From Anaerolineae bacterium (lineage in GTDB: Bacteria > Chloroflexota > Anaerolineae > UBA1429), in assembly GCA_007123335.1 (NCBI GenBank), contig SKLG01000052.1, positions 1-7,545 on the forward strand: a stretch of DNA of 7,545 nucleotides. The letters run 5' to 3'. The position numbers and the translations under genes were made by a program. Positions 1 to 5,468 of this stretch are shown one piece after another. The first letter of the stretch is position 1. Each line of letters starts with the position of its first letter. Below the pieces are notes generated by a model. The model worked only from the letters and a program-made list of their open reading frames with translations. It ran no database searches and was not told where the DNA came from.

Positions 1-1617
1 GTCACCTGCTTTGCCGACATGTACTATCACGAGGAGGAGGTGGCTTGGGCCGCCGTGCAGGCCGGGATGCGCGGCATCTGCGGCCAGACGGTGATAAAGT
101 TCCCCACCCCCGACGCGCCTAGCTTTGAGGAGGGCCTGCGCTACTGCGACGAGTTCCTCGCCCATTGGCGCGATCATGCGCTGATCGTCGCCGCGCCGGC
201 GCCCCACTCGGTCTATATGTGCACCCCCGAGATTCTGGCGGCGACGACGGCGCTGGCCCAGCAGTACCATGTCCCGCAGCTCATCCATGTCGCCGAGACT
301 GCATCGGAGGTGGAGGAATGGCTGGAGGCGACGTCGCTGCGCCCGGTGCGTTGGCTGGAGGAGCAGGGGCTGTTTGCGGGCTTGGTGACCGCCGCCCACT
401 GTGTGCATGTGAACAGTGAAGATCTGCGCATACTGGCCAGGCATCGGGTCGGCGTGGCCCACAACCCGACGAGCAACCTCAAGCTGGCCAGCGGCATCGC
501 CCCGGTGGCCGAGATGCTAGAGCGCGGCCTGGCGGTGGGCATCGGCACCGATGGCGCCGCCAGCAACAACGACCTGAACCTGTTCGAGGAGCTACGTCTG
601 GCCGCCCTGCTGCCCAAAACGGTCACCCAGAATCCCACGGCGGTTCCCGCCGTCGAGGCCCTGGCCATGGCCACCATCTATGGCGCGCGAGCGTTGCACC
701 TCGATGACCTCATCGGCTCACTAGAGCCCGGCAAGCGCGCCGATATCATCACCGTGCGCGGCGGTACCCTGCACTCTCTGCCCCACTTTGAGACCACCGG
801 CGAAAACATCTACTCGCGGCTGGTCTATACCGCCCAGGCCTGCGACGTACGCGACGTGTTGGTGAACGGCCAGGTCGTCGTCCGCGATGGCGAGCTGCGC
901 ACCATTGATCTGTCCGGCGTCATCGAGCAGGCCCGCGCGATGGCCCAACGCATCAACCGCTTTTTCATCGAGCGCGAGGATAGCGTGCTGGACAAGCTGG
1001 TGGATATCGCTCCGGCCATCGGCGGGCTGGAGCAGCAGGAGACCTTTGAGGTGCAGGCCAAGGGCGTGGTGCAGGATGCGGCCGCCTTTGAGCGCGGTCT
1101 GGCCCACGAGCAGGTGTACATCACCCAGCACACCAGTCGCGACCAGTACGACACCTACATGCTCTTTGCCGATGCCGACCAGGGGCGACTACGCTATCGC
1201 GAGGACCATGTCATCCAGAGCGATGGTTCGGTGGAGCCGATCTATTTTCTCACCCTCACCGGCCCGGCCAAGGAGGCCGAGTATGAGGACAGCGTCGTCC
1301 TCAGCCGCTCCCGCTACACCGCCCCGGCCGATCGCTCGCTGCGCTTTTATCGCGAGTATTTCCAGCCTGTCGCCGAGAAGGACATCGTCAAGCACCGCGA
1401 GCGCTACCACATCCGCTACAAGGGCCTTGATTTCGCCGTGAACCTCGATCGCATCATTCAGCCGCCGCAGGAGCAGCTCTTTGTGGAGATCAAGAGCCGC
1501 ACCTGGTCACGGCAGGACGCCGTGCGTAAGGCGACGCTCATCGTCGAGCTGCTGCGCATCCTGGGCGCCCAGCCCGAGGATATGCTCAAGCAAGAGTATG
1601 TCGATCTGTTTGCCTGA
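1..1617 (+). CDS. MtaD-type amidohydrolase (adenosine/MTA/SAH deaminase family) fused to a C-terminal CYTH domain; 5' partial
   Basis: The frame is open from base 1 (VTCFADMYYHEEE), so the start and the N-terminal HxH metal motif lie upstream; the ATG at 19 is internal. Numbering from that ATG, the deaminase part (about 1-325) carries H90-x-x-E93, the AAHCVH segment with H127, HNPTSNLKLASG, and IGTDGAASNN with metal-binding D178. These match the 5-methylthioadenosine/S-adenosylhomocysteine deaminase family, cytosolic zinc enzymes that deaminate adenosine-type nucleosides. A 'GSLEPGKRADI' segment closes the amidohydrolase fold. Residues about 339-532 form a CYTH-like domain: FEVQAK near its start, LRYRED, VKHRERY, a lone LDRI strand and FVEIKSR. 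CYTH domains bind triphosphate-containing substrates in a tunnel. The fusion is uninterrupted, so it is not a sequencing join of two genes. Substrate and CYTH activity cannot be told from sequence. No terminator is visible before the convergent gene 15 bp away. Confidence 0.88.
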   Translation, partial: VTCFADMYYHEEEVAWAAVQAGMRGICGQTVIKFPTPDAPSFEEGLRYCDEFLAHWRDHALIVAAPAPHSVYMCTPEILAATTALAQQYHVPQLIHVAETASEVEEWLEATSLRPVRWLEEQGLFAGLVTAAHCVHVNSEDLRILARHRVGVAHNPTSNLKLASGIAPVAEMLERGLAVGIGTDGAASNNDLNLFEELRLAALLPKTVTQNPTAVPAVEALAMATIYGARALHLDDLIGSLEPGKRADIITVRGGTLHSLPHFETTGENIYSRLVYTAQACDVRDVLVNGQVVVRDGELRTIDLSGVIEQARAMAQRINRFFIEREDSVLDKLVDIAPAIGGLEQQETFEVQAKGVVQDAAAFERGLAHEQVYITQHTSRDQYDTYMLFADADQGRLRYREDHVIQSDGSVEPIYFLTLTGPAKEAEYEDSVVLSRSRYTAPADRSLRFYREYFQPVAEKDIVKHRERYHIRYKGLDFAVNLDRIIQPPQEQLFVEIKSRTWSRQDAVRKATLIVELLRILGAQPEDMLKQEYVDLFA

Positions 1618-1632
1618 GCGGCCGTCGCCTCT

Positions 1633-2166
1633 CTAGCTGCGGTCGCGAAAAAGGCGTATCGCCTCGTGAATCTCCTGGTGGGCTTTGGCGAGGCCCTCCC
1701 AGCCCCCCGACTCGACATGTACGCGTTCCAGATCCTTGTACACGCTGAAAAAGTGTTCTACCTCGCGCAAAAAGTGACTCGGCACATCGTTGAGCTGATG
1801 ATAGCCTCCGAATAGCGGATCAGTGTTGGGGACGGCCAGAATCTTGTCGTCCCGCTCTCCTTTATCGATCAGATGAAAAATACCCAGCACGCGGGCCTCG
1901 ATCAGGCACCCAGGAAAAGTCGGCTCGTTGGTCATCACCAACACATCCAGCGGATCGCCGTCATAGTGCAGCGTGCGTGGAATGAAACCATAGTCCCCAG
2001 GATAGTGCAGCGATGAGGAAATGACGCGATCCAGCTTAAGCAGGCCGCTCTCGACATCATACTCGTACTTGTTGCGTGAGCGTTTGGGGATCTCGACCAC
2101 CACATGGATCACCTCCGGTACGTCGGGGCCGGACGAAAGCTCGCGCCACATATTTGTCATCAGCAT
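1633..2166 (-). CDS. ppa: Inorganic pyrophosphatase, family I (soluble)
   Basis: This cytosolic enzyme hydrolyses pyrophosphate to two phosphates. The 177-residue length is normal for bacterial family I enzymes. Catalytic landmarks line up with the E. coli enzyme: E25 in VEIPK, KYEYD, R47 in LDR, the HYPGDYGFIP segment, the signature D69-G-D71-P-L-D74-V, D101, D106 and K108 in the DKGERDDK stretch, and Y143-K144 in FFSVYKDLE. GGAGG lies 6 nt before the ATG at 2166, favouring this start. A second ATG two codons on (MTNMW) resembles the usual family start but sits 12 nt from the Shine-Dalgarno. The gene is convergent with the deaminase-CYTH gene and divergent from the transketolase genes, so it is probably transcribed alone. 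No convincing -35/-10 pair was found for it; TACACT on the minus strand near 2206 is a weak -10 candidate. Confidence 0.96.
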   Translation of the reverse strand: MLMTNMWRELSSGPDVPEVIHVVVEIPKRSRNKYEYDVESGLLKLDRVISSSLHYPGDYGFIPRTLHYDGDPLDVLVMTNEPTFPGCLIEARVLGIFHLIDKGERDDKILAVPNTDPLFGGYHQLNDVPSHFLREVEHFFSVYKDLERVHVESGGWEGLAKAHQEIHEAIRLFRDRS

Positions 2167-2235
2167 GATTTACCTCCACCGCAAAATTGAACGTGCGCCC
2201 AGTGTACCATAGTCAGGCAGAGCGGGCCAGACGCC

Positions 2236-2251
2236 GCGTTGGGTCCAACGC
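2236..2251. repeat. 16-bp interrupted palindrome, candidate operator
   Basis: GCGTTGG-GT-CCAACGC has perfect 7-bp arms around a 2-bp centre. Such a short centre suits a site for a dimeric DNA-binding protein better than an RNA hairpin. It lies in the divergent region, about 30 bp upstream of the candidate -35 box of the transketolase unit and about 70 bp upstream of the pyrophosphatase start. The binding protein is unknown. Confidence 0.35.
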
Positions 2252-2280
2252 CGTCATCTCCACCTTTGAGTATGGGCCGC

Positions 2281-2309
2281 TTGACGACTGACGCCGATCT
2301 GCCTAGAGT
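2281..2309 (+). promoter_or_regulatory. Candidate sigma70-type promoter for the transketolase unit
   Basis: A -35 box TTGACG (5 of 6 to consensus) at 2281-2286 is followed after exactly 17 bp by a -10 box TAGAGT (4 of 6) at 2304-2309. Transcription would start near 2316, leaving a leader of about 75-80 nt before the ATG at 2394. Position, spacing and direction fit the downstream genes; there is no experimental support. Confidence 0.45.
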
Positions 2310-2393
2310 GTATGCGCTGGCCATCAAAGGGCGCGCGCCTGGAGACGGCCTCGCCCAATCGGCAAACAAGCGGGATAGGAGGAGGCACTGTCG

Positions 2394-3245
2394 ATGACGA
2401 TCCGCGATATTCAGGCGCTACGCGTGCTCGCTGCCGAGCTGCGTCTACACATCGTGCGTATGATGGGCCCCAACAAGGCCCACCACTTTGGCGGCTCGCT
2501 CTCGGTCGCTGATATGGTCACGGCGCTCTATTTCGCCAAGATGCGCTATGATCCCCAGAATCCCCAATGGCCGGAGCGCGACCGCTTTCTCATGAGCAAA
2601 GGGCACTGCGTGCCGGCCCAATACGCCGCCCTGGCCATGCTGGGGGTGATTCCCATCGAGGAGCTGCCGACCCTCAAGGTGCTGGGCACGCGGTTGCAGG
2701 GGCATCCTGCCAGCCACCTGGTGCCGGGCCTGGAGGGCTGCACCGGGTCGTTGGGGCAGGGGCTCTCCTTCTCCAACGGCATGGCGCTGGCCGGCCGGGT
2801 CAAGGGCCTCGACTATCGCGTCTACTGCGTCATCGGCGATGGCGAAATGCAAGAGGGCCAGGTGTGGGAGGCGGCGATGACAGCCTCTTATCGCTGCCTG
2901 GGCAACGTCACCGCCCTCATTGACCGCAACGGGCTCAAGGGCATGGACGCTTCCTGCTGCGCCAAATGCATGGACCCGCTGGACACACGCTGGGAGACCT
3001 TTGGCTGGCGCGCCCGCGAGATTGACGGGCACGATATGGCCCAGATCGTCGAGGCGCTGGACTGGGCCGATCAGAGCGATGAGGTGCCGACGGTGATCAT
3101 CGCCAACACCGTCAAGGGCAAGGGAATCTCCTTCATCGAGGGCCAGCCCCAATATCATAATGGCGTGCTCACCGATGAGCAATTTGAGCGGGCCATCGCC
3201 GAGCTAGAGGCGACACTGCAAGAGGTGCGGGAGGAACAAGCATGA
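2394..3245 (+). CDS. Transketolase, N-terminal (thiamine-diphosphate-binding) subunit
   Basis: This is the first half of a two-gene transketolase, which transfers two-carbon ketol units between sugar phosphates using thiamine diphosphate and a divalent metal. Visible landmarks are HFGGSLS near residue 31, SKGHCVPAQYAALA (68-81), GHPASH (103-108), TGSLGQGLSFSNGMA (117-131), and the cofactor motif starting GDG at 148-150 and reaching N179 in DRNGL, which should hold the metal. KGKGISFIEG (241-250) is typical of the end of this domain. The 283-residue length is usual for split versions. AGGAGGAGG at 2377-2385 ends 8 nt before the ATG and supports the start. The stop overlaps the next start (ATGA), implying coupled translation and a heteromeric enzyme. 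Unusual: the loop after the metal site contains CCAKC (C188, C189, C192). The real donor and acceptor are unknown, as split transketolases also occur in specialised pathways. Confidence 0.93.
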   Translation: MTIRDIQALRVLAAELRLHIVRMMGPNKAHHFGGSLSVADMVTALYFAKMRYDPQNPQWPERDRFLMSKGHCVPAQYAALAMLGVIPIEELPTLKVLGTRLQGHPASHLVPGLEGCTGSLGQGLSFSNGMALAGRVKGLDYRVYCVIGDGEMQEGQVWEAAMTASYRCLGNVTALIDRNGLKGMDASCCAKCMDPLDTRWETFGWRAREIDGHDMAQIVEALDWADQSDEVPTVIIANTVKGKGISFIEGQPQYHNGVLTDEQFERAIAELEATLQEVREEQA

Positions 3246-4195
3246 GCGGCGATCTGAGCGAGATGATGCAGACCCGAGAGGCATACGGCCAGGCGCTGGT
3301 GGAGGTGGGCCGGGCGCATGACGACGTCGTCGTCATCGACGCCGACCTCTACAACTCGACGCGCACGGTCCTCTTTCGTGACCAGTTCCCTGAGCGCTTT
3401 TTCGATATCGGCATCGCCGAGATGGACCTGATGAGCACCGGGGCGGGCATGGCCTCCCAGGGGCTGGTGCCCTATGTGAACTCGTTCGCCATGTTCCTCA
3501 CCGCCCATTGCTACGATCAACTGCGCATCCAGATCTGCTACCCCAACCTGCACGTCATCCTCGCCGGATCGAGCGCCGGCCTCACCCAGGGGCCCGATGG
3601 CGCCAGCCACCAGTCGCTGGAGGATGTGGCGCTGATGCGCGCCCTGCCCAACATGCGCGTGCTGGTACCCGCTGATGCCATCGAGACACGGGCCATGACC
3701 CTCGCCCTGGCCCACGATATCGATGGGCCGGCCTATGTGCGCCTTGGCCGCTATGACACGCCCAACGTCATGCCGGCGGACTATCAATATCGCCTGGGCC
3801 AGGCGTTCACCCTGCGCCAGGGCAAGGATGTTACCCTCATGGCCTGCGGCCACATGGTCGCCGTGGCGCTGGGCGCCGCCGAGCTGCTGGCCCGCCGGCA
3901 GATCGAGGCGACGGTGGTGAACATGTCCACCATCAAGCCGTTGGACGATGAGGCCGTGGCCCGGGCCATGAGCGAGACGCCGCTGGTGGTCACCGTCGAG
4001 GAACACAGCATCATCGGCGGCCTGGGCAGCGCGGTGGCCGAGGTGATGGCCGAGGATGGCTGCGGGGCGCGGCTGATGCGCATGGGCACCCGCGACGTCT
4101 TTGGCGAGTCGGGGATGGCCGATGAGCTGCTGGCCCGGCATGGGCTCACGGCGGAGGCCATCGCCGAACGGCTACGGCGGGAGTTTGGCCGGTAG
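3242..4195 (+). CDS. Transketolase, C-terminal (pyrimidine-binding plus C-terminal domain) subunit
   Basis: This is the second half of the split transketolase. It begins with TREAYGQALVEVG and carries DIGIAEMD, whose E60 is the glutamate that activates thiamine diphosphate. SFAMFLTAHCYDQLR (81-95), GSSAGLTQGPDGASHQ with H123, and EDVALMRALPNMRVLVPAD (127-145) are characteristic of the pyrimidine-binding domain. The rest, from about 190 with KDVTLMACG, VVNMSTIKPLD and VTVEEHSIIGGLG, is the standard C-terminal domain. The start overlaps the upstream stop by 4 nt, and GGGAGG at 3229-3234 lies 7 nt before the ATG. At 317 residues it is full length. In the active-site motif the residues after the glutamate are MD, where many relatives have Q, H or A followed by N or H. 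It must assemble with the 2394-3245 product to be active. Confidence 0.94.
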   Translation: MSGDLSEMMQTREAYGQALVEVGRAHDDVVVIDADLYNSTRTVLFRDQFPERFFDIGIAEMDLMSTGAGMASQGLVPYVNSFAMFLTAHCYDQLRIQICYPNLHVILAGSSAGLTQGPDGASHQSLEDVALMRALPNMRVLVPADAIETRAMTLALAHDIDGPAYVRLGRYDTPNVMPADYQYRLGQAFTLRQGKDVTLMACGHMVAVALGAAELLARRQIEATVVNMSTIKPLDDEAVARAMSETPLVVTVEEHSIIGGLGSAVAEVMAEDGCGARLMRMGTRDVFGESGMADELLARHGLTAEAIAERLRREFGR

Positions 4196-4203
4196 AGCCG
4201 ATA

Positions 4204-4210
4204 GGGGAGG
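4204..4210 (+). promoter_or_regulatory. Ribosome binding site fixing a TTG start
   Basis: GGGGAGG ends 5 nt before the TTG at 4216. No ATG or GTG near the expected N-terminus of the AbrB-type domain would fit, and these proteins typically begin M-x-x-A-K-V, so this site decides the start. Confidence 0.7.
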
Positions 4211-4215
4211 TCTCC

Positions 4216-4464
4216 TTGTATAGGGCAAAGGTGTCGGCCAAAGGATCAGTGACCCTGCCCAAACCCTTGAGAGACAGGCACGCGATCGATCCTGGCAGCG
4301 AGATACAGATCGTGGAGGTCGGCGACGTGTTGGTATTGGTCCCTATGCCGTGCGATCCCGCAAAGGCGCTGCGCGGATTGCTCAAGCAGGGACCCTCTCT
4401 AACCACCGATCTTCTCCGAGAGCGAGCACGAGAACGCGTCGAGGACGCTGCCAATGATGCATGA
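4216..4464 (+). CDS. AbrB/MazE/VapB-type DNA-binding protein (orphan antitoxin-like)
   Basis: This 82-residue protein opens with a SpoVT-AbrB swapped-hairpin domain: KVSAKGSVTLPKPLRDRHAIDPG followed by a valine-rich strand (residues 4-43). The tail, ALRGLLKQGPSLTTDLLRERARER (51-74), is the kind of extension by which VapB antitoxins contact VapC toxins, and it is rich in Arg and Glu. Such proteins bind DNA as dimers and usually repress their own toxin-antitoxin operon. The TTG start is supported by GGGGAGG 5 nt upstream. It lies only 20 bp after the transketolase C subunit, so it is probably transcribed with it. No intact PIN-domain or other toxin gene follows, which is odd for this class. It may act as a stand-alone regulator or be the remnant of a module. 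Its codons look somewhat less G/C-biased than those of its neighbours, consistent with acquisition, but the gene is too short to be sure. Confidence 0.82.
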   Translation: MYRAKVSAKGSVTLPKPLRDRHAIDPGSEIQIVEVGDVLVLVPMPCDPAKALRGLLKQGPSLTTDLLRERARERVEDAANDA

Positions 4465-4551
4465 ACCCTTGGTGAGCCTGCGCTGCTGATGTCGGCTTCA
4501 CCGATCAACGAGCCCGTCTCATCTATCTATCATCAACGAAAACGAGGCTAA
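4454..4551 (+). pseudogene. Possible decayed VapC (PIN toxin) start, very tentative
   Basis: An ATGATG overlaps the end of the antitoxin gene exactly where a vapC start would be expected, but the frame stops after 11 codons (MMHEPLVSLRC). One frame over, from 4480, the translation reads ALLMSASPINEPV and continues to a TAA at 4549. This resembles the 'SALLxLLxxEPG' stretch at the start of PIN domains. The match is short and needs a frameshift, so chance is a real alternative. No later PIN motifs are present before the next gene. Confidence 0.2.
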
Positions 4552-4553
4552 CC

Positions 4554-5465
4554 ATGAAACGAGCGGTGAGCGTCAGCCTGGGCAGTACCTCGCGCGATCA
4601 CCGCGTCGTCGTGGAGTTGCTGGGGCAGCAGATCGAGATCGAGCGCATCGGCACCAACGGCAGTGTGCGCCGAGCCAAGCAGCTCTATGAGGAGTTCGAC
4701 AGCGGCGTGCACGGCCCCGTGGATTGCCTGGGCGTCGGCGGGGCCGTGCTCAGCATCGACACCCGCGAGCGCAGCTATACGCTGCCTGCCGTACAGGCTA
4801 TGGTAGCCGGGGTGTGGCAGACGCCGGTGGTGGATGGTTCGGGGTTCAAGAACGTTGTTGAGCGGCGCATGGCGCAACGCCTGCTCTACGAGATCGGCGA
4901 AGAGATCTATCCGCGCACGGTGTTGGTCAGCGCGGCGGCTGACCGCCTGGGACTGGCTCTCTCCTTCCAGGAGGCCGGGTTCGAGCTGGTGCTGGGCGAC
5001 CTCATGTTCGCGCTGGGGCTGCCGATCCCGCTCCATGGCCTCGATGCCTTTGACCGTGCGCTTAACCTGCTGGGGCCTCTGTTGCGCTTTCTCCCCATGA
5101 GCATGCTCTATCCCACCGGGGAGCGCGAGGATGTGAACAAGCCGCGCTTTGGCCGCTGGTTCCGCTGGGCCAAGGTCATCGCCGGCGATTGTAACTATAC
5201 CACGCGCCGGATGCCGCTGGACATGCGCGGCAAGATCGTGGCCACCAACACCACGACGCCCCGCGACGTAGAGCTCTTTCGCGAGCGCGGCGTGCGCTAT
5301 CTGGCCACCAGCACGCCGCGCATGGGCGAGCGCTCCTTTGGCACCAACCTCATGGAGGCGACGCTGGTAGCTCTGTCGGGTCAGGGCCGTACGCTGCCCG
5401 CCGACGAGATCGAGGCTCTCATCGACGAGCTGGGCTGGGGCACCGAGATTTTGCGCCTGAACTGA
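4554..5465 (+). CDS. Uncharacterised conserved protein of the family labelled 'quinate 5-dehydrogenase'
   Basis: I recognise the overall pattern from proteins in Chloroflexota and Deinococcota that databases call quinate 5-dehydrogenase; I know of no biochemical proof. Shared-looking blocks are the N-terminal AVSVSLGS, ERIGTNG (30-36), CLGVGGAVLSI (58-68), TPVVDGSGFKNVVERR (90-105), VSAADRLGLA-like residues (125-136), ELVLGDLMFALGLPIPL (144-160), MLYPTG (184-189), WAKVIAGD (205-212), GKIVATNTTTPRDVELFRERG (226-246) and TPRMGERSFGTNLMEA (254-269). GVGG recalls a nucleotide-binding glycine turn, but it is much earlier than in true shikimate/quinate dehydrogenases, and their N-V-T-x-P-x-K substrate motif is not evident. 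No signal peptide or membrane segment is seen, so the protein is probably cytosolic. GAGG lies 6 nt before the ATG. It is 89 bp after the AbrB-like gene and may belong to the same transcript. It ends 3 bp from the convergent gene. Confidence 0.85.
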   Translation: MKRAVSVSLGSTSRDHRVVVELLGQQIEIERIGTNGSVRRAKQLYEEFDSGVHGPVDCLGVGGAVLSIDTRERSYTLPAVQAMVAGVWQTPVVDGSGFKNVVERRMAQRLLYEIGEEIYPRTVLVSAAADRLGLALSFQEAGFELVLGDLMFALGLPIPLHGLDAFDRALNLLGPLLRFLPMSMLYPTGEREDVNKPRFGRWFRWAKVIAGDCNYTTRRMPLDMRGKIVATNTTTPRDVELFRERGVRYLATSTPRMGERSFGTNLMEATLVALSGQGRTLPADEIEALIDELGWGTEILRLN

Positions 5466-5468
5466 GTC

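Larger units (their letters stand above)
2167..2393. other. Divergent intergenic region
   Basis: This 227-bp stretch separates the pyrophosphatase from the transketolase unit. It holds the pyrophosphatase ribosome binding site (2173-2177), the interrupted palindrome, the rightward promoter and the transketolase ribosome binding site. No small gene with a supported start was found, and no riboswitch fold was recognised. Confidence 0.7.

Noticed and set aside
19..21. ATG at 19 as the true start of the deaminase gene
   Set aside because: The codons before it (VTCFAD) continue the conserved family pattern, and starting here would remove the metal-binding HxH region, so the gene is cut by the window edge.
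2445..3182. Minus-strand frame of 245 codons opposite the transketolase N subunit
   Set aside because: Same kind of antisense shadow; no motif and no ribosome binding site recognised.
3155..4141. Minus-strand frame of 328 codons opposite the transketolase C subunit
   Set aside because: The translation is rich in H/G/A/Q/R, the typical antisense shadow of a G+C-rich gene, and the plus strand encodes an unmistakable full-length transketolase subunit.
4465..4553. Extra small gene or terminator between the AbrB-like gene and the next gene
   Set aside because: No frame with a supported start and no stable hairpin with a U-tract was found; only the weak toxin-relic idea remains.
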